Source: Entomomonas sp945283395
Lineage (GTDB): Bacteria > Pseudomonadota > Gammaproteobacteria > Pseudomonadales > Pseudomonadaceae
Direction: 5' to 3'
Length of the DNA stretch: 64,000 nt
Assembly: GCA_946480835.1 (NCBI GenBank)
Contig: CAMLLC010000008.1
Location: forward strand, 23,125 to 87,124
Shown here: positions 45,056 through 54,608 of the stretch, in pieces
Position numbering within the stretch: the stretch's first letter is position 1
Layout: every line of letters starts with the position of its first letter
Notes under the pieces: generated by a model
What the model saw: the letters and a program-made list of their open reading frames with translations, nothing else
What the model was told of the DNA's origin: nothing
The model's database searches: none
Translations under genes and position numbers: made by a program

Positions 45056-47899
45056 TTAAAATTGATATCGGTAACCTAAATTAACTTGTTGCTTATCAAA
45101 TCTATTACCATTAGCATAGGAAACTTCGCCATAAATATTATGTCTTTTAAAATTGGCTGATACTCCTAACCCTGTTTCAACCCATCCACCGCCAAAATCA
45201 TGCTTTTCCTTATTTTTATTCAGATAATAAGAAGTATTGCCGGACAATTCTCTTACATAGCCTACTTTTAGATAGGTATTGACCGCCTGATTATCCACTT
45301 GCCAATCATAACCTACTAGAGTCCCTGCTCGCCCTAAAATAGACTCGTAACTAGCTAATTTAACATTTAAACCATTAGTAGCATGAGTTTTGGCAGCTTT
45401 TTGATAATGATAAGCAACTTGCATTTGGGGCTCTACATAGAAAGGGCTGTGAAGATGGAACTTTTTACCTACCTCTAATGAAGCACCATAGCCATCACTA
45501 TTAGCAGTCCCTGAAACTGATTGCCCTGCGGTATCTTTTACATTAAATTTATTTCTAGCATGCATATATTTTAATAAGGTATCTATATAAAAACCGGAAT
45601 TAGTAATATAAGTTCCATACAGCCCAGCATTATAATCTTTAACTGTTCCAGAACCTGCCTTATAATCAGGATCACCCTTGGTATAACCAAGCATAGCTCC
45701 CGTATAAAAACGACCTGTAGCATTATCTACTAGTAATTTATCTGCCCCCATTTGCAGCCCATAATAGTTCATATTAAAACCTTCAACCCTTGAGCCACTG
45801 AAAGAGTTGAGTTTACCCCCAAAACTTCGCAACCAAAAATCGCCTTCATGCTCTGGAGTATTATGAATTTCTCCCATTCGCTGCATAAGTGTTTGGGTAT
45901 CTACATAACTTAATAGATAAGTAGAATTTTGAAAGTTCATAGCAGCAGAAGCAGAGGATGTTAACCTATTAGTTCCGCGTAACTCCCATATATTGTTGTT
46001 TCTTTTGGTGATATTATAAATATACCCGCCCTGCTCGTTATATCTACCAGTAAAAGTTGAATGATCAGCTTGTTGAATTTCTACTAAATCTATCCGACCT
46101 AAACCGTTAGTAGATTGGCTAGCATTGTTAACAACTTCTACCTTATGATCTCCCGAAGCATTGCCTGTTACTAAGATTTTATCAGCCCTATTATTAGCAA
46201 GATCAACCCTCATCTTGAATAGACCAGCACCTGTTAAATCTTTATCTATAGTTAATGTCGCATAGTTATTTGGGCTATTTAGTGTGCTGAAATCAACCCA
46301 ACTGTTATTAGAAATATGTAGATTGGTTACTTGTGAATTACCTGCTATATTCCAAGTAGAATTATTCTGTAAATTCAAATTAAATGAACTATTACCTGCA
46401 ACAATAATTGTATTGCCATTTAATTCACTGTGATCAGCATTTAGCACAAATGTTGTGAGAGCATCGCTATCTATATTTAAAAGTTTATGGCTAGCTGAGG
46501 CTGAGATCCTGCTATTAGCTAGATCTAATTGACTTGTTACTGGTTGGTAACCATTACCCGTAACCACTATAGCCGCATTATTACCTGTAGAGTTAATAGT
46601 TGTATTATTGAATTTAGCAGATGCCCCTGTCGTATTGACTGAATAGAATTTTATAGCAGAATCAACCGTGTTAATTTTACCTTCAGTAATTTGACTACCA
46701 TCAAATAAAGCATCATCTCCTTTTAAAGAGAGCCCATAACTTCTTTCATCTTGTGTGTTAATAGCTAGCTTCTCGCTTACCTTAACAGAGCTGTGATTTT
46801 TAATATCAATAGCATTTGCATAAGTACTGGTAGTAGTTAGCTTAGCGCCTTTTGTAAAGTTAATGTCAGCATAATTACTAGCTTGTACCGCATTCGAAGT
46901 ATCCCCATTTGTTGTGGCAGTAACGAACCCTGTTGCCGTTATAGTCGAACGATAATTATTATCCATAAACTTGCTACTATCAGCAATTATTGCATGAGAC
47001 TCTTGTTTACCAGTAGTTGTAATAGTACCGCCTGCAAAAGTTATATTACTATGATTGCCCGATTGCATACCAAAAGAATATAGATCACCACTGGTGGTTA
47101 TATCCACTTCACCTAATTTTACTACCGCATGGCCATTAGTTAACATCCCACCTGAATAATGACCAGCTATATGAATAGTCAATTTTTTTTCTGTATTCAT
47201 TGTAAAATGGCTAGTAGGAGTGTTTCTATCTAGAATAGGCAAACTCCATATGTCACCTGACTCATCATTATTACCATAACCAACAAATAGCCCCGCTCCT
47301 CTTTCATTTCCATTATTAAGGCTTGTAATGTTAATATCATCTTTAGCATCAACATCCCCTCCATAATTAACATGTATGCCTGAGCGATAATGAATACCAC
47401 CTATATTTTGTGCTGCATTATTTTTAATATTAATTTTTCCATTAAACTCGGCCTTACTCCCTTCACCTGAAACCACTATGCCATTTACTGATTGTACTCC
47501 CGTTGAGTCAGGCCCAATAGTGATATTAGTGTCACCATCAACCCTAATGTTGCCACCTTGTCGAACAAAAATACCACTACTTAAAGCAGTATAAGGGGCA
47601 TTGAGATCTACTTTAAGGCGACTATTAATAGTTAATTTGCTAGTTGCCCCTACTACGTGGACTAACCCATTATTTGTTTTTGGACTTGAGTTAACAACAT
47701 CCGTTTCATCTGATGTATTACCATTAATAGTCAATTTACCACCAGATACACTGATAGATTCATATTGACCAGCAGGGCTATTATTATCTGTTCCACTTGT
47801 TATATCAATGGTTTGTGCTCCATAACAGTAACAATCTGATAAGGTACTTATTATTGCTATAGATATCATCTTTTTTTTACTTTTTATTATATTGCTCAT
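45056..47899 (-). CDS. Autotransporter with beta-helix passenger and C-terminal barrel
   Basis: A type Va secreted surface protein of 947 residues. An N-terminal Lys-rich signal peptide ends near GAQ. Residues about 30-640 are a low-complexity beta-helix passenger full of Asn, Gly, Ser and Thr repeats (SGGKLTINGN, SGEGSKAEFNGKINI). A linker follows, then a barrel domain from about 680 (EGDFWLRSFGGKLNSF onward) ending in VNLGYRYQF, the aromatic-terminated strand read by the Bam complex. The passenger lacks a protease triad I can recognise, so adhesion or biofilm roles are likelier. The 300 bases upstream hold a repeated motif (listed). Confidence 0.9.
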   Translation of the reverse strand: MSNIIKSKKKMISIAIISTLSDCYCYGAQTIDITSGTDNNSPAGQYESISVSGGKLTINGNTSDETDVVNSSPKTNNGLVHVVGATSKLTINSRLKVDLNAPYTALSSGIFVRQGGNIRVDGDTNITIGPDSTGVQSVNGIVVSGEGSKAEFNGKINIKNNAAQNIGGIHYRSGIHVNYGGDVDAKDDINITSLNNGNERGAGLFVGYGNNDESGDIWSLPILDRNTPTSHFTMNTEKKLTIHIAGHYSGGMLTNGHAVVKLGEVDITTSGDLYSFGMQSGNHSNITFAGGTITTTGKQESHAIIADSSKFMDNNYRSTITATGFVTATTNGDTSNAVQASNYADINFTKGAKLTTTSTYANAIDIKNHSSVKVSEKLAINTQDERSYGLSLKGDDALFDGSQITEGKINTVDSAIKFYSVNTTGASAKFNNTTINSTGNNAAIVVTGNGYQPVTSQLDLANSRISASASHKLLNIDSDALTTFVLNADHSELNGNTIIVAGNSSFNLNLQNNSTWNIAGNSQVTNLHISNNSWVDFSTLNSPNNYATLTIDKDLTGAGLFKMRVDLANNRADKILVTGNASGDHKVEVVNNASQSTNGLGRIDLVEIQQADHSTFTGRYNEQGGYIYNITKRNNNIWELRGTNRLTSSASAAMNFQNSTYLLSYVDTQTLMQRMGEIHNTPEHEGDFWLRSFGGKLNSFSGSRVEGFNMNYYGLQMGADKLLVDNATGRFYTGAMLGYTKGDPDYKAGSGTVKDYNAGLYGTYITNSGFYIDTLLKYMHARNKFNVKDTAGQSVSGTANSDGYGASLEVGKKFHLHSPFYVEPQMQVAYHYQKAAKTHATNGLNVKLASYESILGRAGTLVGYDWQVDNQAVNTYLKVGYVRELSGNTSYYLNKNKEKHDFGGGWVETGLGVSANFKRHNIYGEVSYANGNRFDKQQVNLGYRYQF

Positions 47900-47975
47900 A
47901 ATTCACCACTTATATCCTTAATTAATATTTGATGTTAGCTTTAACTTAAGATGGATCTACCTTTCATCCACCGCT

Positions 47976-48048
47976 ACTTAAGTATTATTCTAGAAAATAA
48001 AAAGCAATTTGAAAATAACTTATATAGCCTTCTACGACTTAAGTATTA
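47976..48048. repeat. Direct repeat ACTTAAGTATTA, two copies
   Basis: ACTTAAGTATTA occurs at 47976-47987 and 48037-48048, start to start 61 bases, and each copy holds the palindrome ACTTAAGT. A third CTTAAG lies at 47945. They sit upstream of the autotransporter (minus) and the small membrane gene (plus) and may be regulator sites. Confidence 0.45.
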
Positions 48049-48203
48049 GGCTCTTGAGTCTTAGATTATTACCTAATTTCAGCTCATTAATTAGCACAAA
48101 GTCTATATAAATATCATTGCTAAAGTGCTAAGCTTTTCATTCTATTTGTATTAATGGATTCGTTTACTTATTAAGCTCACTGCATAATAGTTGAATAGTT
48201 AGT

Positions 48204-48449
48204 ATGTTTAAATTTTCATTAAAAAATCTTTACGATGACCAAGTAAATAGTTATCTCCTCGTTCTAGAGTTATTCAAATGGATCAGTATTATTATAACTT
48301 TACTAGGTTTGTGGTTGGCTAGTTGGTTTCATTCTTATTGGCTAGCTATTATAGGCGGAGGGCTACTAATTATAATAGGCTCTATTTCTACGCTAATAAT
48401 TTATTTTATCAACAAAAAACTTGCTATCATTGTTGCTAAAGGGGGGTAA
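48204..48449 (+). CDS. Small two-helix membrane protein, possibly continued in the +1 frame
   Basis: The frame as read gives 81 residues: a short cytoplasmic start, then two membrane helices (about 24-42, FKWISIIITLLGLWLASWFH, and 46-70, WLAIIGGGLLIIIGSISTLI). It ends in VAKGG at a run of six G (48441-48446) followed by TAA. If one G is skipped, the frame continues 31 more codons to 48540 as a charged tail (KFITTTEKYLTDRTKQKFQN and on). That tail looks like a real C-terminus, so this may be a sequencing slip, a phase-variable G run, or a frameshifted gene. Family not recognised. Confidence 0.6.
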   Translation: MFKFSLKNLYDDQVNSYLLVLELFKWISIIITLLGLWLASWFHSYWLAIIGGGLLIIIGSISTLIIYFINKKLAIIVAKGG

Positions 48450-48638
48450 ATTTATAACAACCACGGAAAAATATTTAACTGATAGGACCAAACAAAAATT
48501 TCAAAATGTTATGAATAAACAATCTGATGAAAAAGAGTAAATCGGAGCAATTTTGTCTGTCAATTGATAAAATTAAATGTATGCTATTCAGATAAAGTGC
48601 TATGATTCAATAAGAAGCTTAAAATTAAATTTCAATAT

Positions 48639-49292
48639 ATGTCCAACTCTGTAAATAAAGACAGCTTAACTAAAACGCCTCTAAGCAAACTTATTGTTTG
48701 CTCAGAATGTGATTTATTAATGACTTCTACCCACTTAGCACAAGACCAACGTATTGATTGCTCTCGCTGTGGTGCTGAATTACAAGTGTATCGTTATAAT
48801 ATGATCCAGCGGGCATTGGCTCTTACTTTAACCGCATTAATTCTATTTATCCCTGCTAATTTTTTATCCATTTTATTTTTAAATCTGTTAGGTCAAAAAA
48901 GAGAAGCCTCTGTATGGGATAGCGTAAAGGGACTCTATGAATCAGGCATGCATGCTATATCTTTTATCGTATTACTCTGTGGCTTTGCTATTCCTCTGTG
49001 CAAACTTTTTTGTCAGCTTTATGTGTTATTAGCTTTATATTTCAATAAAGGGCGGCCAGTAGCTATTGTTTTTTTTAAGGCTTACCAACAGATGAAAGAA
49101 TGGGGCATGCTAGAAATTTATTTATTTGGCATCCTTGTTTCTATTGTAAAGCTCCACGGCATGGCAGAATTGCACTTAGGTATGGGGTTGGCCTGCTTTA
49201 TGATGTTAATTTTCGTACAAGTTTGGTTAGAGCTTGTTATGAATCCTTCACAAATTTGGTTCTTATTAGGTAACAAGTCTCATGGCAATTAG
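48639..49292 (+). CDS. PqiA-family membrane protein, N-terminal half type
   Basis: An inner-membrane protein of 217 residues. A zinc-ribbon start (CSECDLLM, then CSRCGAEL) is followed by four membrane segments of the PqiA domain (ANFLSILFLNLLGQ; EWGMLEIYLFGILVSI). In E. coli PqiA/LetA two such units are fused in one chain; here they are two genes overlapping by 11 bases. It serves the lipid-moving MCE protein encoded next. Confidence 0.88.
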   Translation: MSNSVNKDSLTKTPLSKLIVCSECDLLMTSTHLAQDQRIDCSRCGAELQVYRYNMIQRALALTLTALILFIPANFLSILFLNLLGQKREASVWDSVKGLYESGMHAISFIVLLCGFAIPLCKLFCQLYVLLALYFNKGRPVAIVFFKAYQQMKEWGMLEIYLFGILVSIVKLHGMAELHLGMGLACFMMLIFVQVWLELVMNPSQIWFLLGNKSHGN

Positions 49293-49917
49293 AGCAATAG
49301 AACATCATATTATTCTCTGTAAAAGCTGCCATAAACCAGCCTATACAGCGGATGAAGGGTGCCCTTGTCGACGCTGTGGCACTATTCTTTCAGCAAGATA
49401 CCCTCAATCCATAACCAAAACATGGCTATTATTAATAACAGCAGCTATCTTATATATACCTGCTAATTTATTGCCTATTATGACTGTCAATTATTTAGGG
49501 GTAGCCATGCCTTCCACTATAATGTCTGGAGTGCTAAGTTTTATTAATATGGGAGATTGGTTAGTAGGTGGAGTGGTATTTACCGCAAGTATTTTAGTTC
49601 CTACCCTAAAACTATTGGGGCTCATGATATTATTATATTATGTTCAGAAAGGCCAACACTTCCCTCCTAAAGTCTGCACTATTATGTTCCGATTTATTGA
49701 ATGGATTGGCCGTTGGTCCATGCTAGATATTTTTGTGATAGCCATCATGGTAGCCTTAGTTAATTTTGGTAATCTTTCTACTATTGAAGCTGACTGGGGA
49801 GCTTTAGCTTTTGGTAGTGTAGTTGTTATCACTATGTTTGCTGCCCTATCCTTTGACCCTAGACTTATTTGGGATCACGCTGAAACTATCGAAAAAGATG
49901 GAAAAGAAACAGAATGA
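49282..49917 (+). CDS. PqiA-family membrane protein, C-terminal half type
   Basis: The second PqiA unit, 211 residues, again with a Cys-rich start (CKSCHKPAY, CPCRRCGT) and four membrane segments (IPANLLPIMTVNYLG; WIGRWSMLDIFVIAIMVAL). It probably pairs with the preceding protein to rebuild the two-unit LetA/PqiA form. Its stop overlaps the MCE gene's start by four bases (ATGA). Confidence 0.88.
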   Translation: MAIRAIEHHIILCKSCHKPAYTADEGCPCRRCGTILSARYPQSITKTWLLLITAAILYIPANLLPIMTVNYLGVAMPSTIMSGVLSFINMGDWLVGGVVFTASILVPTLKLLGLMILLYYVQKGQHFPPKVCTIMFRFIEWIGRWSMLDIFVIAIMVALVNFGNLSTIEADWGALAFGSVVVITMFAALSFDPRLIWDHAETIEKDGKETE

Positions 49918-52205
49918 ACACATTAGAAACTGCCAAAAAATCTAAAGAAACTAATTGGTCAGCTATTTGGCTATTGCCTATTGTAGCACTCGCTATTACC
50001 CTTTGGTTAGGCTGGCAGTCCTACCAAAATAGAGGGATAACTATTCAAGTTGAATTTGATAATGGTAGTGGCATTCAAGCTAATAAAACGATGGTCATGT
50101 ATAAAGGGATTGCGATAGGTAAAGTGACCGACTTACGTATAGATAATAAAATTCGTAACGTCATTGCCACCATCGAAATAGATAAAGATACAGCCCCCTA
50201 TTTAGGTAAAAAATCATTGTTCTGGCTTGTGAGTCCTAAAGTTTCTCTTGCAGGCGTTACTGGCCTTGAAACTATTGTCTCAGGAGTTTATATTTCTGTG
50301 GAGCCTGTTGAAGGGCCGACTAGCCAAAAATTTGTAGCACTAAAAAGAGCACCTGCTTTATTAGACAATTTAGCTGGATTGCATCTCACCCTCCAGGCTG
50401 ATAGATTAGGTTCTTTAGAACAAGGCAGTCCTATCTATTACCGTCAAATCCAAGTAGGACAAATAAAGAGTTATCAGCTATCAACAGATCAGCAAACCGT
50501 CAATATTAATATTCTTATTGATGAACCTTACAAAAAGCTTATTAATAGACATACCCGTTTTTGGAATGCTAGTGGCATTACCCTGACTGGTGGACTTTCA
50601 GGTTTTAAAGTCCATACTGACTCCCTTATAAGTTTGATATCAGGAGGGATAGCATTTGATACACCAGAAGAAACCCTTAAAGAGACTACCCCGCTAGATA
50701 CTAATAGCCCTTTTTATCTATATGATGACTTTGTAGCAGCTCAATCTGGGATTAAAGTTGAATTAAAGCTACGTGAACTAGCGGGACTTGTAGAAGGAAA
50801 AACGGCCGTTATTTACCATGGCGTTCAAGTAGGAACCTTGAGCAAAATTAAACTCGCCAAAGACTATTCAGGAGCGGTTGCTGAACTTAATATGGACTCG
50901 CGCACTGAAAACTTACTGCATGAGCAAACTGAGTTTTGGGTTGTTAAACCCACTATTTCTTTAGCGGGTATATCTGGTCTAGATACATTACTAAAAGGTA
51001 ATTACATAGAAGTACATTTTTCTAAAAAGGGCAAGCCTACCAGGCAATTTACCATCAGGGCTAAAGCTCCTCCTTTAAATACGGATGATACAGGCTTACA
51101 TCTCATATTGAAAAGTAAACAATTAGCTTCTATTGATATAGGCAGCCCTATCCTTTACAAACAAATGAAGGTAGGTTCTGTACAAAGTTATCAATTATCT
51201 AAAACTAATCAAGAAATTATTATAGGGGTACACATAGATGCTGAGTATGCACACCTTATCAACGCCTCTACCCTTTTTTGGAATGTTAGTGGCATTCAAT
51301 TAACAGGTAGTTTTTCAGGCATTAAAGTTAAGAGTGAATCACTTACCACCTTATTATTAGGAGGCATAGCTTTTGATACACCCAATCTTAAAGCTAGTCC
51401 TATCAAAGGAGTCAAGGCTTTTCCCCTTTATCCTACTGAACAAAAAGCCCGCGCAACAGGTACTCTTATTACTTTGCAGTTGACTAATAGCGAAGGCATT
51501 ACCAAAGGTACTCCTATTAAAGTTAGGGGATTAACGGTTGGGACTATTGAGTCAATCCGATTAACGAACGATCTATCAAAAGTAACTGCTATTGCCCGTA
51601 TTACCCAGGGAGTTAACCTCATTACTCGTAATAACAGTATATTCTGGGTTGTTAAGCCAGAGCTTGGACTTCTAAAAACGGCTAACTTAGGCACACTTAT
51701 TACAGGCACCTACCTTGAAGTCTTGCCAGGTACAGCTTCTGCTAAGCAACAGACTTCTTTTATTGTTCAATCCAAAATGCCTAATCTTAAGTCATCAGAT
51801 TCTGGTCTACAACTCTTACTCACCGCACCAAGAAGAGGCTCACTTAATATAGGGGTCCCCGTTACTTATAAAGAAATTGCTGTAGGCAAAGTAACTGATT
51901 TCAAATTATCTCCTCAAGCTGACTCAGTTATCATTAGCATAGTTATTGAACCTAAATATGCCTCTCTCGTTAGAAGTAACTCAAGATTTTGGAACACAAG
52001 CGGTATTGGCATAGAAGCTGGCCTTTTTAAAGGTGTCAAAGTAAGGACTGAATCTTTACAAACGGTTATGGAAGGTGGCATTGGCTTCGCTACCCCTGAT
52101 AATAATATGGGAAATCCAGTCCCAGCTGGTAGAGTATTTGTCCTTCATAAGGAAGCCAAAGAAGAATGGTTACATTGGTCACCTAAAATTCTATTACAAC
52201 CTTAA
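49914..52205 (+). CDS. PqiB/LetB-type MCE protein with six MCE domains
   Basis: A periplasm-spanning lipid-transport protein of 763 residues anchored by one N-terminal membrane helix (about 16-34, AIWLLPIVALAITLWLGW). Six MCE (MlaD) units follow, beginning about residues 40, 155, 275, 390, 520 and 620. Each opens with a pattern such as GITIQVEFDNGSGIQANK and carries a GxxVGxV-like turn (IAIGKVTDL, VQVGTLSKI, LTVGTIESI). E. coli PqiB has three units and LetB seven, so six is in between. Stacked rings would form a tunnel for phospholipids between membranes. It ends the pqiA-pqiA-mce operon. Confidence 0.92.
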   Translation: MNTLETAKKSKETNWSAIWLLPIVALAITLWLGWQSYQNRGITIQVEFDNGSGIQANKTMVMYKGIAIGKVTDLRIDNKIRNVIATIEIDKDTAPYLGKKSLFWLVSPKVSLAGVTGLETIVSGVYISVEPVEGPTSQKFVALKRAPALLDNLAGLHLTLQADRLGSLEQGSPIYYRQIQVGQIKSYQLSTDQQTVNINILIDEPYKKLINRHTRFWNASGITLTGGLSGFKVHTDSLISLISGGIAFDTPEETLKETTPLDTNSPFYLYDDFVAAQSGIKVELKLRELAGLVEGKTAVIYHGVQVGTLSKIKLAKDYSGAVAELNMDSRTENLLHEQTEFWVVKPTISLAGISGLDTLLKGNYIEVHFSKKGKPTRQFTIRAKAPPLNTDDTGLHLILKSKQLASIDIGSPILYKQMKVGSVQSYQLSKTNQEIIIGVHIDAEYAHLINASTLFWNVSGIQLTGSFSGIKVKSESLTTLLLGGIAFDTPNLKASPIKGVKAFPLYPTEQKARATGTLITLQLTNSEGITKGTPIKVRGLTVGTIESIRLTNDLSKVTAIARITQGVNLITRNNSIFWVVKPELGLLKTANLGTLITGTYLEVLPGTASAKQQTSFIVQSKMPNLKSSDSGLQLLLTAPRRGSLNIGVPVTYKEIAVGKVTDFKLSPQADSVIISIVIEPKYASLVRSNSRFWNTSGIGIEAGLFKGVKVRTESLQTVMEGGIGFATPDNNMGNPVPAGRVFVLHKEAKEEWLHWSPKILLQP

Positions 52206-52221
52206 TAAATACCTAGCTTAT

Positions 52222-52258
52222 AAAGCTAACTATACAATAACTCATAATAGTTAGCTTT
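52222..52258. terminator. Hairpin between the MCE gene and waaA
   Basis: AAAGCTAACTAT (52222-52233) pairs perfectly with ATAGTTAGCTTT (52247-52258), a 12-bp stem with a 13-base loop between convergent genes. The short A and T ends suit a bidirectional terminator. Confidence 0.7.
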
Positions 52259-52303
52259 GCTAAGCTCTCGATACATGACTTTAATTAAGCGTTATACCTT
52301 AAC

Positions 52304-53566
52304 TTAATCTAAATAGTTAGCTATTTCCTTCAACAATTTTGCTAAGGCCCCTCGATTACGTTGCATGATATGATTACCTCCCTCTACCATTTGGGCAATC
52401 ATTTCAGGCTTCTCTATTAATTTCTTTAAATGTAAAAATAGCTCTTGAGAATTATTTACTATTAATAATGCTTGTTCAGCAATAAGTTGGTTGGTAATTT
52501 CCTTAAAATTATAAAGATAAGGGCCACAAATGACAGGTTTATGTAAAGCTATAGGCTCTAATACATTATGCCCACCAACATCAACCAAGCTCCCCCCAAC
52601 AAAAGCCATATCAGCCAAGGCATATAAAAACAATAACTCCCCCATAGTATCCCCTAACAGCACTTGACTATTATTAGTTACAGGCGCTTTTTCTGAGCGT
52701 TTAACTGTTTTAAAATATTGGGAGGCTAATTCATATACATTTTCAAAACGTTCTGGATGACGAGGAACTAGAATAAGTAATGCATCATTATGTTGCGCCA
52801 ATAATTGCCTATGTGCTTCTAATACTATTTCATCTTCTCCTGCATGGGTACTAGCAGCAATCCAGGTAGGTCGTTTATTAGTTTGCCATTGCTGTCTTAT
52901 GTCAGTTGCTTTATTAATTAAACTAGGTTCTATGCTAACATCAAACTTTACAGAGCCAATAACTGAAACATGTTCAGCCTTAGTCCCTAATTGAATAAAT
53001 CTGTCGGCTTCCGCTTGAGTCTGTGCGGCAACCCAACTTAATGAATTTAACATAGGACTAATTAAATGCGGAAAACGGCTATAACCTTTTGCTGAACGCT
53101 GAGATAATCTAGCATTAGCTAAAATAGTAGGGATTCCATATTTATGGCAATAATAGATATGATTTGGCCATAATTCTGTTTCCATAATTATAGCTAATTT
53201 AGGCTGTAATTTTTTTAAAAACCTCCTAGCAATACAAGGAGCATCGTAAGGCATATAACAATGGTATACTTTATCTCCAAATAGAGCTTGAATACGCTCT
53301 GAGCCAGTAGGTGTCATACAGGTGATGGTAATGGGTAAATGAGGATATTTAGCTTGCAAAGCATAAATCATTGGTGCAGCGGCAATACTTTCTCCTACAG
53401 AAACTGCATGAACCCAAATGCCATGAGTCTTCATACCTAATTTATAAGCAAAACGCTCAGCCAGGCGATTTTTATAAGCTGGCGCCTTTCTTGCTCGCCA
53501 CAATAAACGTAAGATAATGATAGGTAGTGTGAAATAAAATAATAAACTATAAAATAAACGATTCAT
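52304..53566 (-). CDS. waaA: Kdo transferase WaaA (KdtA)
   Basis: Adds Kdo to lipid IVA at the inner face of the inner membrane, the first step of LPS core. There is an N-terminal membrane anchor (about 1-22), then GIWVHAVSVGESIAAAPMI with the catalytic Glu. METELWPNHIY and SVIGSVKFD follow, and the nucleotide-sugar part has LVPRHPERF, then FVGGSLVDVGGHNVLEP. It is 420 residues, full length. Confidence 0.96.
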   Translation of the reverse strand: MNRLFYSLLFYFTLPIIILRLLWRARKAPAYKNRLAERFAYKLGMKTHGIWVHAVSVGESIAAAPMIYALQAKYPHLPITITCMTPTGSERIQALFGDKVYHCYMPYDAPCIARRFLKKLQPKLAIIMETELWPNHIYYCHKYGIPTILANARLSQRSAKGYSRFPHLISPMLNSLSWVAAQTQAEADRFIQLGTKAEHVSVIGSVKFDVSIEPSLINKATDIRQQWQTNKRPTWIAASTHAGEDEIVLEAHRQLLAQHNDALLILVPRHPERFENVYELASQYFKTVKRSEKAPVTNNSQVLLGDTMGELLFLYALADMAFVGGSLVDVGGHNVLEPIALHKPVICGPYLYNFKEITNQLIAEQALLIVNNSQELFLHLKKLIEKPEMIAQMVEGGNHIMQRNRGALAKLLKEIANYLD

Positions 53567-53763
53567 TTAGTATATCTTGTCCCAAATAATGTTTAACAGT
53601 TTATCATTAAAAACAACTTGAAGTATCCTTCTAGATTTGCATAATGCACTCTTTCATTTGATATTAATGATACAACAGCAAATCTTGTCTATACAGATAG
53701 TGCTAATATGATTAATCCAATAGCCCGATATTCGATGATTATTTATAGGAGTCAAACCAATAA

Positions 53764-54564
53764 GTGAGCAATAAATCTAAATTGTATGGCTTTAACAATC
53801 TGACTAAAACATTAAGTTTTAATATCTATGATATCAGTTATGCCGAAACTCATGAAGATCAACAAGCCTATATACGCTATATAGATGAAGTCTACGATGC
53901 AGAGCGGCTTACCCAAATTTTAACTGAGGTTGTTGACATTATAGGAGCTAATATTTTAAACATTGCTCGCCAAGATTATGATCCGCAAGGGGCCAGTGTC
54001 ACTATATTAATCTCTGAACAACCTGTTCCAGTTACCGATGTTGATTATAAAAAAGAATCGCCCGGTCCGTTACGTGATACTATTTTAGCCCATTTAGATA
54101 AAAGTCATATTACTGTTCATACTTATCCAGAAGCTCATCCTATTGAGGGAATAGCTACCTTTCGAGTAGATATAGATGTATCTACTTGCGGGGTAATTTC
54201 ACCGCTTAAAGCGCTTAACTACTTAATTCATCAATTCGACTCAGATATAGTAACCATAGATTACCGAGTCAGAGGCTTCACCCGTGATGTAAAAGGTCGT
54301 AAGTTATTTATAGATCATGAGATCAATTCTATTCAAAACTATCTTTCTGAAGATACTAGAGCGGCTTATCAAATGACTGATGTCAACGTCTATCAAGAAA
54401 ACTTATTCCATACCAAAATGCTTCTTAAAGACTTTGTCTTGGAAAATTATTTGTTTGGTGATGCTACTAACAAGCTTTCTGATGAAGAAAAAGCCCATGT
54501 TAGTGAAAGATTACATCAAGAAATGTTAGAAATATTTTATGGTTGTAATATACCCAAAAAATGA
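53764..54564 (+). CDS. speD: S-adenosylmethionine decarboxylase proenzyme
   Basis: Decarboxylates SAM for spermidine synthesis. It is made as a proenzyme that cuts itself before Ser114 (LDKSHITVHTYPE) to form a pyruvoyl group. The family core includes HTYPEAHPIEGIATFRVDID and CGVISPLKALNYLI. It is 266 residues, the long form of gammaproteobacteria. The start is GTG 53764, with TAGGAG 12 bases upstream. speE is not in the window. A perfect palindromic terminator follows. Confidence 0.96.
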   Translation: MSNKSKLYGFNNLTKTLSFNIYDISYAETHEDQQAYIRYIDEVYDAERLTQILTEVVDIIGANILNIARQDYDPQGASVTILISEQPVPVTDVDYKKESPGPLRDTILAHLDKSHITVHTYPEAHPIEGIATFRVDIDVSTCGVISPLKALNYLIHQFDSDIVTIDYRVRGFTRDVKGRKLFIDHEINSIQNYLSEDTRAAYQMTDVNVYQENLFHTKMLLKDFVLENYLFGDATNKLSDEEKAHVSERLHQEMLEIFYGCNIPKK

Positions 54565-54580
54565 CACTACTTTACTATTT

Positions 54581-54606
54581 AACCCAATCAATTGATTGGG
54601 TTTTTT
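54581..54606. terminator. Terminator between speD and coq7
   Basis: AACCCAATCAATTGATTGGGTT (given as two arms: 54581-54591 and 54592-54602) is a perfect palindrome that folds into a stem with a four-base loop, followed by a T run to 54606. It serves both convergent genes. Confidence 0.88.
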
Positions 54607-54608
54607 AT

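Noticed and set aside
48639..52205. Frameshift as the cause of the split pqiA
   Set aside because: The second gene has its own Cys-rich start and a clean overlap; two-gene PqiA is a natural form.
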